From: Acidobacteriaceae bacterium
Lineage (GTDB): Bacteria; Acidobacteriota; Terriglobia; Terriglobales; Acidobacteriaceae
NCBI GenBank assembly: GCA_003151155.1
Contig: PLWX01000141.1
Span: 14,160 to 74,464, forward strand
Reading direction: 5' to 3'
DNA length: 60,305 nucleotides
The notes beneath the pieces are model-generated. The model was given only the letters and a program-made list of their open reading frames with translations. It was not told where the DNA came from and did no database searches. The translations under genes and the position numbers were made by a program. Each line of letters opens with the position of its first letter. The stretch's first letter is position 1. Positions 8,359 to 17,568 of this stretch are shown piece after piece.

Positions 8359-9912
8359 ATGAATAACACCACAGACAAAATCCTCCACGCTCGCGACTGT
8401 CGTTGCGCGGTCGCGCAAAGCGTCGGTACCCGGCCACTCCGGGTTCTGAAATTTGGTGGTACGTCCGTCGGAGACGGAGCCAGCATTCTGCAGGTCGTCG
8501 ACATCATTCGAGGCGCGTCCGCCGAGGGAGACACGGTTGTCGTGGTATCGGCGATGAGCGGGGTCACGAACAAACTCATCGAGGCAGGGAAACAAGCGGT
8601 AGCCGGGGAAATGTGGAGAGCGAGCCGTTTGCTACAGGAAGTGCGTACCCAGCACAATATCGCCTCCCTCTACTTGTTGACAGATGAGGACGCGCGCAGA
8701 CGGTATTTGAGCACAAAAGATGGGTTGCTGGACGATTGCCGGCGATGGTGTGAAGAAGCGACGAGGCAGGCGGCGCTATCCCCAGCGCTACAGGATTTGA
8801 TAGCTAGCCTGGGAGAGCGCCTCTCTGCACCTCTTGTAGCCGCGGCGCTCGTTGCCAACGGAATGCGGGCAACATCGATCGAAGCGACACATCTCGTGGC
8901 GACGGACAATCATTACGGTTCTGCCAACCCTGACATGGACGCCACGCGCGAGTGTTGTGAGGCGCAACTTCGGCCCCTCATCAAAAGTGGCACGATCCCG
9001 GTGGTGACTGGATTTATCGGTGTTGCGGCGGACGGCTCGCTGACAACCCTCGGGCGCGGTGGGTCGGATTATTCCGCGACCATTTTGGCAGCCGCTCTGC
9101 AAGCTCAGGAAGTAACGATCTGGACGGATGTAGACGGAATCTTCACGGCAGATCCGCACGAAGTGCCATGCGCTACGACGATCCCCGAATTGTCTTACCA
9201 GGAAGCTTCGGATTTGGCGTACTTCGGAGCACGCGTACTACATCCGAAGACGCTGCGTCCCGTTTTCGAAACCAATATCCCAGTATGGATCCGAAATACC
9301 TTTGCTTCCAGCAATGTGGGAACGAAAATCACTAAGCGAGGACCGGTCATCGACGGTGGCGTCAGCGCGTTAAGTGTCATGCGCGATGCTGCACTGATCA
9401 CGCTTACTCGTTCCCGCGAAGCTAGTGTCCCGGACGTCTTCGAGATGATTCTGGGCACTGCCGCCAACATTTACTCGGAACTCCTGATGGTCTCGTACCT
9501 GTCACTGCGGGATAAATTCTGCGTCGTGGTCGCGGCTGGAGCTGCGCATTCGACAGCAGAAGCGCTACGCCGTGAGCTTGCAAAGCGCCTCAACGGCGCC
9601 GACGAAAACTCGGTAGTCGTGGATGATTCCGTCTCGGTGCTTACGGTTGTTGGACAAAGCCTGGTAGATGTTAAGGGAATCGTGAAACGCGCGCTGAATG
9701 CTTTGGGCTCTGAAAATATCAATGTTCTCGCGACGGGGCAGGCTTCTTCGGAATGCAGTCTCTCCCTAGTTGTATCTCGGAGAGACATCGGAACCGCGAC
9801 CCTCATCACCCATCGCGAATTGAAGCGCGGCCATCAAATCTACGACTCCTCTACCGACCTATTACACCAAAACCTCGATACAACTCTGCGTATTCCGGAG
9901 TTCAACTCTTAA
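8359..9912 (+). CDS. lysC: Aspartate kinase with C-terminal ACT domains
   Basis: Phosphorylates the beta-carboxylate of aspartate, the first step of the Lys/Met/Thr pathway. 517 residues. An extension of about 28 residues precedes VLKFGGTSVGDG, the family signature. The kinase core continues with TLGRGGSDYSA, VTIWTDVDGIFTADP and SYQEASDLAYFGARVLHPKTLRP. From about residue 340 two ACT-type segments follow, the second with VLATGQASSECSLSLVV, so feedback control by an amino acid is likely. Its position inside an exopolysaccharide gene run is unusual, since no asd or hom gene is adjacent. With MetA- and MetY-like genes further on, it may supply an aspartate-derived building block (inference). Confidence 0.9.
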   Translation: MNNTTDKILHARDCRCAVAQSVGTRPLRVLKFGGTSVGDGASILQVVDIIRGASAEGDTVVVVSAMSGVTNKLIEAGKQAVAGEMWRASRLLQEVRTQHNIASLYLLTDEDARRRYLSTKDGLLDDCRRWCEEATRQAALSPALQDLIASLGERLSAPLVAAALVANGMRATSIEATHLVATDNHYGSANPDMDATRECCEAQLRPLIKSGTIPVVTGFIGVAADGSLTTLGRGGSDYSATILAAALQAQEVTIWTDVDGIFTADPHEVPCATTIPELSYQEASDLAYFGARVLHPKTLRPVFETNIPVWIRNTFASSNVGTKITKRGPVIDGGVSALSVMRDAALITLTRSREASVPDVFEMILGTAANIYSELLMVSYLSLRDKFCVVVAAGAAHSTAEALRRELAKRLNGADENSVVVDDSVSVLTVVGQSLVDVKGIVKRALNALGSENINVLATGQASSECSLSLVVSRRDIGTATLITHRELKRGHQIYDSSTDLLHQNLDTTLRIPEFNS

Positions 9913-9921
9913 TCATATTCC

Positions 9922-11097
9922 ATGTCTCAGACGCGAGATAAGCACGATAAAGTACGGCACGACGCACTAAAAGTGCACGATCGCAAGGCGATCCCGGAGC
10001 CGTCCGAAGCGACGGACGTGCGCGACTGTTCTGTTCTCGACGAGGAATCGTTTCGGCAGCTGATTACGGTGGAGAGAAGACGCACCGAGCGCTCCCAAAA
10101 GCCCATCTTGTTGATGCTGCTCGATGCAGGCGATCAGTCAGTTGAGAGCAACGGGAAGGTGCTGGCCAACATTCTCTCCGCGTTGTCGCTCTCCACGCGC
10201 AAAACCGACATCACCGGGTGGTACCGCCAGTCGAGTGTGATCGGTGTGTTGTTCACCGAGATCAACATGGACGATCACGGTACGATTCTGAGGGTGATCC
10301 TGTCGCATGTGAGCCTCGCATTACGGAACAATCTCAGCCTGGAGAAATTCAATCAGATCAGTATCGCGCTGCATGTTTTCCCGGAAGACTGGAATCACGA
10401 GAACTCGCAGGGAAATGCCGCGCTCTATCCTGATCTGGTGCATCGCGCAAAAACTCGAAGACTTGCGCTCGCGATGAAAAGAACGATTGACATCGTCGGA
10501 AGCCTATTGGCGATACTCTTGTTTGCGCCTTTGTTTTTCTGCGTTGCGTTGGCCGTGAAGCTGGGCTCGAAAGGGCCAATCCTCTTCAGGCAGGAGCGTA
10601 TTGGCCAGTTTGGAAAGCCGTTTACCTTTCTGAAGTTCCGCTCCATGCACGTGAATAACGACGCCAAGATCCACCAGGAATTCATGAAGCGAGTGATCAG
10701 CGGGGAACACGACGGCGAGACGCACGGCGAAATCAAGAAGGTCTACAAGATGACCAACGATCCCCGAATCACCCGCGTGGGACGCTTCTTGCGCCGTACC
10801 AGCCTCGATGAGCTTCCGCAATTCTTCAACGTGTTGCAGGGCGCTATGTCGCTCGTCGGACCGCGGCCTCCGTTAGCGTACGAATGCCAGGAGTATGAGT
10901 TGTGGCATCGGCGGCGAATTCTTGAAGTGAAGCCCGGGATCACTGGATTGTGGCAGGTCAAAGGACGCAGCCGGGTCAGTTTCGATGACATGGTCCGCCT
11001 GGATCTGCAGTACGTTCGGTCGTGGTCGGTGTGGCTGGATCTCTGGATCCTGCTCAAGACACCCTTCGCAGTTTGCTTTGGAAGTGATGCTTTCTAA
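9922..11097 (+). CDS. Undecaprenyl-phosphate sugar transferase with N-terminal degenerate GGDEF domain
   Basis: Priming phosphoglycosyl transferase, 391 residues. Residues about 40-160 form a degenerate GGDEF-like domain homologous to the protein at 6530. Residues about 180-390 form the bacterial sugar transferase domain: [16 protein letters not shown] membrane helix, [45 protein letters not shown] and [10 protein letters not shown] are all classical signatures. It would load the first sugar phosphate onto the lipid carrier at the inner membrane. The multi-helix N-terminus of WbaP/WcaJ is replaced by the cytosolic GGDEF-like domain, which may sense a nucleotide or a partner protein (inference). 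Confidence 0.92.
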   Translation: MSQTRDKHDKVRHDALKVHDRKAIPEPSEATDVRDCSVLDEESFRQLITVERRRTERSQKPILLMLLDAGDQSVESNGKVLANILSALSLSTRKTDITGWYRQSSVIGVLFTEINMDDHGTILRVILSHVSLALRNNLSLEKFNQISIALHVFPEDWNHENSQGNAALYPDLVHRAKTRRLALAMKRTIDIVGSLLAILLFAPLFFCVALAVKLGSKGPILFRQERIGQFGKPFTFLKFRSMHVNNDAKIHQEFMKRVISGEHDGETHGEIKKVYKMTNDPRITRVGRFLRRTSLDELPQFFNVLQGAMSLVGPRPPLAYECQEYELWHRRRILEVKPGITGLWQVKGRSRVSFDDMVRLDLQYVRSWSVWLDLWILLKTPFAVCFGSDAF

Positions 11098-11114
11098 TCT
11101 CGATCGAGTCATTC

Positions 11115-12305
11115 ATGCCAACTGAAGAAAAGATGTTCCAAGAAAACGGCACGATAACGAGCTCTTCCGAAAAACTCGCCACCACGGGCGAATCGATGAG
11201 CCCTGGGGCAATTCGGATTGGAGCGATCAATGCCCATCCAGCGAGTAAATACCGGGTCTGGATAGACATCGATAATTCTCCCCACGTTCCGTTTTTTCTA
11301 CCGATCGTTGAGAAATTGAAATCGCAGGGCATCGAAGTCATTCTTACAGCCCGCAATATGTACCAGGTGTGCGAGCTCTTGAAGTTCTTTGACCTGCCGT
11401 GCAAGGTCATCGGTGGACATTGGGGCAAGAACAAGATCTTGAAGGTGCTCTGCAACTGCACCCGGGTGGTACAACTGATTCCTACCGTCTTCGAAACGCG
11501 GCCCGACCTGGCGGTTTCACATGGCTCCCGAGCACAAGTCATCGCCAGTAAACTCTTCGGAATTCCGAGCATCATGATGCACGACTACGAGCACTCGACC
11601 AAGACAGGTTTCCTCGAGCCTGACTGGACGATGACTCCCGACATCATTCCGTGTGTTTCCATGAGTCACAATTCCGAGAAAGTGCTTCGTTATCCGGGAT
11701 TGAAAGAAGATGTATACATCCCGCGGTTCCGGCCGGATCCTGCGATTCGGATGCAGCTCGGGTTGAAAGTCGACGACCTCGTGGTCACGGTGCGTCCGCC
11801 GGCTACGGAAGCCCATTATCACAACCCCGAGAGTGACACTCTGTTCGCTGAGACGATGCGGCTCCTCGCGTCTAAACCGAACGTGCGCGCGGTGACTCTC
11901 CCGCGAAACGCGCGGCAAAAGCAACAACTCCAGTCTGAGTGGGGAGATCTGATCGCATCCGGCAGCATGATCATCCCGGAGTTTCCGATCGATGGACTCA
12001 ACCTCTTATGGTTCTCGGACCTGGCGGTGAGCGGCGGTGGAACGATGAACCGCGAAGCGGCGGCGCTCGGCGTTCCTGTGTACAGCATCTTCCGCGGGAA
12101 AATCGGTGCAGTCGATCGGTATCTGTCTGAGCAAGGTCGCATGATCCTGATCGAGTCGGTGGAAGACGTTCGCTCCAAGATAAAACTTGTTCCATGGAAT
12201 CGCCCAGAAAAACCGCAAGACCGGAATTTCCCCGCGCTCGAGTACATCGTGCGAAGTATTCTCGCTGCGTTGCCGGGACGTGGTGGTGGGGAAATACTTG
12301 CGTAA
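11115..12305 (+). CDS. DUF354 family glycosyltransferase-like protein
   Basis: 396 residues. After a variable tail of about 50 residues comes YRVWIDIDNSPHVPFFLPIVEKL, the typical DUF354 opening. HGSRAQVIASKLFGIPSIMMHDYEH follows, then a C-terminal half with SDLAVSGGGTMNREAAALGVPVYSIF. The latter resembles the donor-binding G-rich segment of GT-B enzymes and of UDP-GlcNAc 2-epimerases. DUF354 proteins are common in archaeal and bacterial polysaccharide loci and are presumed sugar-nucleotide enzymes; the exact reaction is unknown. It follows the priming transferase by 17 bp and ends the first EPS block. Confidence 0.85.
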   Translation: MPTEEKMFQENGTITSSSEKLATTGESMSPGAIRIGAINAHPASKYRVWIDIDNSPHVPFFLPIVEKLKSQGIEVILTARNMYQVCELLKFFDLPCKVIGGHWGKNKILKVLCNCTRVVQLIPTVFETRPDLAVSHGSRAQVIASKLFGIPSIMMHDYEHSTKTGFLEPDWTMTPDIIPCVSMSHNSEKVLRYPGLKEDVYIPRFRPDPAIRMQLGLKVDDLVVTVRPPATEAHYHNPESDTLFAETMRLLASKPNVRAVTLPRNARQKQQLQSEWGDLIASGSMIIPEFPIDGLNLLWFSDLAVSGGGTMNREAAALGVPVYSIFRGKIGAVDRYLSEQGRMILIESVEDVRSKIKLVPWNRPEKPQDRNFPALEYIVRSILAALPGRGGGEILA

Positions 12306-12316
12306 ATCATCCGCGA

Positions 12317-12350
12317 AAGGGCGTCCTGCCCAACTTAAGCTGTCGCCCTT
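12317..12350 (+). other. Stem-loop between the DUF354 gene and lutA
   Basis: AAGGGCG (12317-12323) can pair with CGCCCTT (12344-12350) around a 20-base loop. No T-run follows, so it is at best a weak or factor-assisted terminator. It sits at the boundary between the EPS block and the lactate-utilisation genes. Confidence 0.35.
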
Positions 12351-12382
12351 GCTCAGTCTGGTCAAAAAGGTGAGCCGCTGAG

Positions 12383-13111
12383 ATGGAGAAGCGGGTCGCA
12401 CTCTTCATTCCTTGTTTTGTCGACCAGATGTCGCCGCAGATTGGACTCGACACGGTGACGGTGCTGCGGCGCGTCGGATACCAGGTAGAGTATCCCGAAG
12501 ACCAGACGTGCTGCGGACAGCCGGGGTTTAACACTGGACAGTGGAATGCAGGCCGCCCTTGCGCCGAACGGTTTGTGAAGGTATTTCAGCGCTACGATCA
12601 GATCGTCTGCCCTTCGGGATCGTGCACGAGCATGGTGCGCACCCACTATTCAGAGTTGCTGAAAGATAGTGCGTTACGAGCGGATGCGATTGCCTTGGGG
12701 AAGCGCACATTTGAACTGTCGGAGTTCCTGGTGCGCGTTGCCGGGGTGACGGATGTGAATGCCGAGTTCTCGCACAGCGTGACTTATCACCCATCGTGCC
12801 ACGCGACGCGCGAACTCGGGATTTACGATGAGCCGATTGCGCTGTTGAGCAAGGTGCGGGGACTCGAACTGAAGTTGATGAAAGATGCCAACGAGTGCTG
12901 TGGCTTCGGAGGGATGTTCTCAACGAAGTTCGGGATGATCTCGGCGGCAATGGGGGAGACGAAGGTTGCCAACATTGAGGCGACGGAAGCGGAATACGTG
13001 ACCGCCGTCGATCCGAGTTGCCTGATGCATCTCGAAGGGGTGCTGCGCTTCAAGAAGCATCTCCCGAAGGCGATCCACATTGCATCGATCCTGGCGAGGG
13101 AGGCGCGATGA
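12383..13111 (+). CDS. lutA: L-lactate utilisation protein LutA (CCG-domain Fe-S oxidoreductase)
   Basis: 242-residue cytoplasmic subunit of the LutABC L-lactate dehydrogenase complex. Two cysteine-rich CCG motifs are visible: DQTCCGQPGFNTG (about 33-45) and NECCGFGGMFSTKFG (about 171-185). These are expected to bind an Fe-S cluster as in heterodisulfide-reductase-type proteins. VALFIPCFVDQMSP at the N-terminus and SVTYHPSCHATRELG in the middle are family signatures. The stop overlaps the lutB start as ATGA. Such operons oxidise L-lactate to pyruvate. No LutR-type or LutP-type gene is beside it. Confidence 0.92.
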   Translation: MEKRVALFIPCFVDQMSPQIGLDTVTVLRRVGYQVEYPEDQTCCGQPGFNTGQWNAGRPCAERFVKVFQRYDQIVCPSGSCTSMVRTHYSELLKDSALRADAIALGKRTFELSEFLVRVAGVTDVNAEFSHSVTYHPSCHATRELGIYDEPIALLSKVRGLELKLMKDANECCGFGGMFSTKFGMISAAMGETKVANIEATEAEYVTAVDPSCLMHLEGVLRFKKHLPKAIHIASILAREAR

Positions 13112-14523
13112 GCCGGCTATCGGAAGAGTTCCTCGTCTCGGCAGCGCACAAGTCTGCGGACCTGACGCATCGCTCGACGATCAAGCGCAACATTAGCAGC
13201 TACGACGCCGCCGTGGCGAAGGGAAAGACGCGCTTCGCGGATTTCGAGGCGGCACGGGCGCGAGCAGCGCAGGTGAAGTCGGAGGGAATTCGCAATCTGG
13301 CATCGCTTTTAGAGACATTCGAAAGCAAGATCATTGCGCGCGGTGGGCATGTTTATTGGGCCGAGAATTCCGAAGATGCGCGGCAATATATTTGCGACGT
13401 TGCACAGCGCAACCAGGTAAAGACTGTCGTGAAGTCGAAGTCGATGGTCACGGAGGAAATTCATCTTTCCCCGGCGCTGGAAAAGCTGGGGATGAAGGTG
13501 TGGGAGACGGACCTGGGAGAATTGATCGTCCAGCTGCGTCACGAGCCTCCCTACCATATCGTGACGCCGGCGATGCACCTGACGCGGGAACAGATTCGAG
13601 ATCTCTTCCGGGAGCAAATGCCGGACGACATGACGGGCGAGACGCACCAGGAACTGGTGGCTACGGCCCGAAGATTTCTGCGGCGCGCGTTCTTCGCGGC
13701 GGAGATGGGGATCTCGGGAGCCAACTTCCTGGTCGCGGATGCGGGATTGGTCGCGATCTCGACGAACGAAGGCAATGGGCGGCTCACGACCAGCCTGCCG
13801 CGGGTGCACGTGGTGGTGACCGGAATCGAGAAGGTGATCCCGCGACTACAAGATCTCGGAGTTCTCTGGCCGGTGCTGGCGGCAACAGGGACGGGACAGC
13901 CGATTACGACTTATAGCACGCTGATCGGCGGCCCGACGACAGCGGACGAGATCGATGGGCCGGAAGAGTTCCACGTGGTTCTCGTCGACAACGGACGCAC
14001 CGAGGTGCTGGCAGATAAAGCGCAACAGGAGTTGCTGCGCTGCATTCGCTGCGGCGCATGTCTGAACATCTGCCCGGTGTACCGGCAGGTGGGTGGACAC
14101 ACGTACCAATCGACGTATCCGGGCCCGATCGGCAGTGCACTGATGCCGATCTTCCAAAGCCAGCAGGAATACGGGCACCTGTCGTACGCCTGTTCTCTCT
14201 GCACGGCCTGCAACAGCGTTTGCCCGGTGAAGATCAAGCTGAGCGATCATCTGCTGGAAAACCGTCGCGAATATGTTGCGGAAGGAAATGCAAAGATCAG
14301 CGAAAAGATTGGGTTCTCGCTGTTCCGTTGGGCTGCGATGAGCAGCACGCGCTTCGCACTCTTTGGATGGATCGGACGAAAAACATTGCGCGCAGGGCTC
14401 GCGATGGGGATCAGCCCGCACGCGCTCGGGCCGCTGGCCAATTGGACGAAATATCGCGCGATGATGGATGTTCCGAAAGACTCGTTCCGTGACTTGTGGA
14501 GGAAGCAGAATGGCAACCACTAA
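13108..14523 (+). CDS. lutB: L-lactate utilisation Fe-S protein LutB
   Basis: 471-residue iron-sulfur subunit. The N-terminal LUD domain includes the stretch KTVVKSKSMVTEEIHLSPALEK in two adjoining parts. Two ferredoxin-like 4Fe-4S motifs follow at about residues 310-380: CIRCGACLNICPVYR and CSLCTACNSVCPVKI, each with a CxxCxxCxxxCP pattern. ATG 13108 overlaps the lutA stop. The 3' end overlaps lutC by 14 bp, so the three subunits are probably made in step. Confidence 0.93.
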   Translation: MSRLSEEFLVSAAHKSADLTHRSTIKRNISSYDAAVAKGKTRFADFEAARARAAQVKSEGIRNLASLLETFESKIIARGGHVYWAENSEDARQYICDVAQRNQVKTVVKSKSMVTEEIHLSPALEKLGMKVWETDLGELIVQLRHEPPYHIVTPAMHLTREQIRDLFREQMPDDMTGETHQELVATARRFLRRAFFAAEMGISGANFLVADAGLVAISTNEGNGRLTTSLPRVHVVVTGIEKVIPRLQDLGVLWPVLAATGTGQPITTYSTLIGGPTTADEIDGPEEFHVVLVDNGRTEVLADKAQQELLRCIRCGACLNICPVYRQVGGHTYQSTYPGPIGSALMPIFQSQQEYGHLSYACSLCTACNSVCPVKIKLSDHLLENRREYVAEGNAKISEKIGFSLFRWAAMSSTRFALFGWIGRKTLRAGLAMGISPHALGPLANWTKYRAMMDVPKDSFRDLWRKQNGNH

Positions 14524-15154
14524 CTCGGCGCGAGGGCGAATCCTCGATCGTATCCGCAAGGCCGAGGTGCCATTGGATTCCGCGATCGATGCGGTGAACG
14601 TGACCATGGAACAGATCTATCCACCGATCGGTGATCCGCTGCAGCGTTTTCTCGCCGAGTGCGAAGGGAACTTGACAGAAGTGAAAGTGACAGGCGACCG
14701 ATCTTCATCGGTGGAGGCATTGCGAGAGTTGCTGGCTGCGGTGCCGGCGGGAACGCTTTACGTGCAGGAGAATCCCGAACTGCGGCAGTTTGCAGAGGCG
14801 TACTCAGGCCGTGAGGTCGTATGGTCGACGAGCGAGCGTGCTCCGGAAAATTGCGCGGCTTCGATCACACTGTGCGAAGGACTGGTTGCACAAACAGGAT
14901 CAATCGTGAGTTCCAGCCGGTGCGGTGGACGCGGGGGTTCGATTATCCCTCCGGTGCACATCGTTTACGCTACGTCTGATCAACTACTCCCTGACATCAC
15001 GACTGCCTTACGAAACGCAATGCAAAGCGACCTAAAAGACGCCTCGTACTTCGGCTTGATCTCCGGATCGAGCCGCACGGCCGACATCGAGAAGATCCTG
15101 GTGCAAGGCGCGCACGGACCGGTAAAAGTCGCGATTGTACTGGAAATGCGTTAG
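14510..15154 (+). CDS. lutC: L-lactate utilisation protein LutC
   Basis: 214-residue LUD-domain protein. Family signatures are ASITLCEGLVAQTGSIV (about 121-137) and the stretch GLISGSSRTADIEKILVQGAHGP in its C-terminal third. ATG 14510 overlaps the end of lutB and is preceded by GGAGGAAGC, a strong ribosome-binding site. Third and last gene of the lut operon. Confidence 0.9.
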   Translation: MATTNSARGRILDRIRKAEVPLDSAIDAVNVTMEQIYPPIGDPLQRFLAECEGNLTEVKVTGDRSSSVEALRELLAAVPAGTLYVQENPELRQFAEAYSGREVVWSTSERAPENCAASITLCEGLVAQTGSIVSSSRCGGRGGSIIPPVHIVYATSDQLLPDITTALRNAMQSDLKDASYFGLISGSSRTADIEKILVQGAHGPVKVAIVLEMR

Positions 15155-15221
15155 GACCCTTTCCAGCTTCTCAGAAACCCGTTTCCGTCAGATCACCGAC
15201 ATTGATCATGGAATTTCCCCT

Positions 15222-16319
15222 ATGCCTTCGTCGACTTACCTTCCCCTGATTTCCCGCCCTCCTACAACGAAAGGATTTCGTATTGATCCTCTGCAAGATC
15301 GGCGTTGGGAGCCGTTTTTGCAGAGACATTCGGATGCAACGTTGTTCCACTCGTCCGCCTGGTTGAGGACGCTTCGTGAAACGTATGGATACCAGCCAAT
15401 CGCTTACACCACATCTACACCGGAAGAAAGGTTAGAGAATGCGATCGTTTTTTGTGCGGTGAAAAGCTGGTTGACTGGCAAACGCCTCGTGTCCCTCCCG
15501 TTTTCCGATCACTGTCAACCTCTGCTCGAGCCTGGTACTAGCATTGATTTGATGAGTCGGGCATTGCAGGATTTCCAGCCCGAAAATTGGGACTATATCG
15601 AATTCCGACCGATTCACGGCCGACAGCCTAAAACTGCGCTGCTTCCGACGAGCGTGAAGTACTCCTTTCACGTGCTCGACTTGAGTCCGGACATCGACAT
15701 CCTGTACAAGAATTTGCACAAAAGCTCGATTGAACGAAAGATTCGACGAGCGGAGCGCGAACATCTTATCTATCGCGCAGGGCGCTCGGATGAATTCTTG
15801 AGTCATTTCTACCGCCTGTTCATGATGACGCGAAAACGGCATCGTCTCCCCCCGCCTCCGATGGATTGGTTCGCGAACCTAATGAAATTTTTTGGGGACG
15901 CACTCCAAGTTCGCGTCGCTTTCAAAGAAGCTCAACCGATTGCAGCCATGATCACCATCGCCTACAAGGACACACTGACATACAAGTACGGTTGCTGCGA
16001 TCCGACTTTCAATCCTCTGGGCAGCATGCATCTGCTGTACTGGAAAGCGATTCAGGATGCAAAGTCCAGCGGGATGCGTTTCATGGATTTGGGACGCACG
16101 GATGCGGGACAGCACGGCCTCATTACCTTCAAGAATCGCTGGGGCGCCAAGCAGTCTGAAATCACATATCAGCGCTACGGCAGCGCTGCGAGTTCAACTC
16201 ATCTCTTCGATATCAGCACGGCCAAATGGAAGGCGGGAGTGGCGAAAGGGGTGATGCAGTTCCTGCCCCCGACCGTCGTTTCAAAAATCGGTCAGTGGTT
16301 ATACGGCCACGTCGGCTAG
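15222..16319 (+). CDS. FemAB-like acyltransferase, exosortase-system type
   Basis: 365-residue GNAT-fold protein. The segment NLHKSSIERKIRRAEREHL, the central MMTRKRHRLPPPPMDWF and the C-terminal FMDLGRTDAGQHGLITFKNRWGAK are typical of FemAB-related proteins found beside exosortases. FemAB enzymes transfer amino acids from aminoacyl-tRNA to peptidoglycan; in EPS loci the acceptor is unknown. ATG 15222 is chosen over a TTG at 15135, which would lie inside lutC. It restarts the EPS gene set after the lut operon. Confidence 0.85.
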   Translation: MPSSTYLPLISRPPTTKGFRIDPLQDRRWEPFLQRHSDATLFHSSAWLRTLRETYGYQPIAYTTSTPEERLENAIVFCAVKSWLTGKRLVSLPFSDHCQPLLEPGTSIDLMSRALQDFQPENWDYIEFRPIHGRQPKTALLPTSVKYSFHVLDLSPDIDILYKNLHKSSIERKIRRAEREHLIYRAGRSDEFLSHFYRLFMMTRKRHRLPPPPMDWFANLMKFFGDALQVRVAFKEAQPIAAMITIAYKDTLTYKYGCCDPTFNPLGSMHLLYWKAIQDAKSSGMRFMDLGRTDAGQHGLITFKNRWGAKQSEITYQRYGSAASSTHLFDISTAKWKAGVAKGVMQFLPPTVVSKIGQWLYGHVG

Positions 16320-16352
16320 TGGCTACCTGAGCAAGGTAGATTTCTTAATCTC

Positions 16353-17537
16353 ATGAATCAATCTGGAGCATTGCAGCAAATGGTGGATGCAGTGGTCGCG
16401 AAACCCTCACAGCAGGATCAGTCTACGGTACGTCGGTTTATTTCTCTAGCCGTCCGCGGTCTGGTTCCGATGTTCGATCAACAGCGACAATTATTCTATT
16501 TTAGTCTCAAGAAAACTTCCGATGGCATGATGCCGGACGGCATTTCTCATCGCTACACCATGATGACCTTGATGGGATTGCACCGGCTCGAACTGGGCGG
16601 GGGAACATTACCGTTCGACCGAGAACCCATCCTGCGAGCGCTCTTCCAGGATTTAGAGTGGGTAAATAACATCGGCGATCTCGGCGTTCTGCTCTGGATG
16701 TGCGCAGTAGTTTGCCCGGAGCGGCTTGCAGAAGTCGAACGCCGGCTGCAGCCTCTAACCGCTCTGACACGCTATCGCGGAGTCAAGCGCGGAATCACGA
16801 TGGAAGTCGCTTGGTTTCTGACGGGGCTTTCGTATTGGGCACAGTTCGATTCTGCGAAAGCGTCTACGCTTGCACCGAGCGCTGAGGAAACCTATCAGTT
16901 GCTGATCAAGAATCAAGGACAACAGGGGTTCTTCGGACATCTGTCGACCTCGAAAAGTCTCGAAGGAATCGCACGTGGCCGAACTGGCAGTTTTGCCGAC
17001 CAGGTTTATCCCATCTATGCCATGGCGCAGTATCACAAGGCATTTAACAATCCTGAAGCGGCTAGTCGCGCCCGCCAGTGCGCCCTTGGCATTTGCGAAG
17101 CACAGGGTCCGTTAGGGCAATGGTGGTGGCATTACGATGTTCCCGGCGGGCGAGTCACTGACGGTTACCCCGTGTTCTCCGTCCATCAACATGCGATGGC
17201 GCCGATGGTCCTCTTCGGTCTCGGAGAAGTCATAGGGCACGATTTCAGCCCCTGGATCTACAAGGGGCTGGGCTGGATAAACGAGAAGAATGAACTCACT
17301 TTCAACATGGAGGATGCGGAGCAGAACGTGATCTGGCGCTGCATCTTCCGTTCGCGGCGCTCTTTGTCGCGGTATGCGAAAGCCGGCATCGGACGCTACG
17401 ACGCCGACCCCCAACACAATCGCCCCGAGGATCTGGCCGTGCTCTACGAGTGCCGTCCTTATGAATTGGGCTGGTTGCTGTATGCATTCGCTAATCGGAT
17501 TGGGCGCGGCGAGCAATCGACAGAACAGAAAATCTGA
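16353..17537 (+). CDS. Protein of unknown function, possible alpha/alpha-barrel enzyme
   Basis: 394 residues, no signal peptide. I do not recognise the family. It is rich in repeated helical segments and aromatic residues, with a W/H cluster at about 250-280 (GQWWWHYDVPGGRVTDGYP then FSVHQHAMAP). That arrangement resembles the active face of alpha/alpha-toroid enzymes such as six-hairpin glycosidases or sugar 2-epimerases, but this is only a resemblance. Position between a FemAB-like gene and an RmlC-like gene suggests a role in polysaccharide synthesis or processing. Confidence 0.7.
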   Translation: MNQSGALQQMVDAVVAKPSQQDQSTVRRFISLAVRGLVPMFDQQRQLFYFSLKKTSDGMMPDGISHRYTMMTLMGLHRLELGGGTLPFDREPILRALFQDLEWVNNIGDLGVLLWMCAVVCPERLAEVERRLQPLTALTRYRGVKRGITMEVAWFLTGLSYWAQFDSAKASTLAPSAEETYQLLIKNQGQQGFFGHLSTSKSLEGIARGRTGSFADQVYPIYAMAQYHKAFNNPEAASRARQCALGICEAQGPLGQWWWHYDVPGGRVTDGYPVFSVHQHAMAPMVLFGLGEVIGHDFSPWIYKGLGWINEKNELTFNMEDAEQNVIWRCIFRSRRSLSRYAKAGIGRYDADPQHNRPEDLAVLYECRPYELGWLLYAFANRIGRGEQSTEQKI

Positions 17538-17568
17538 ATTTTAAACAGAAACGTTGAAGGATTGAATT

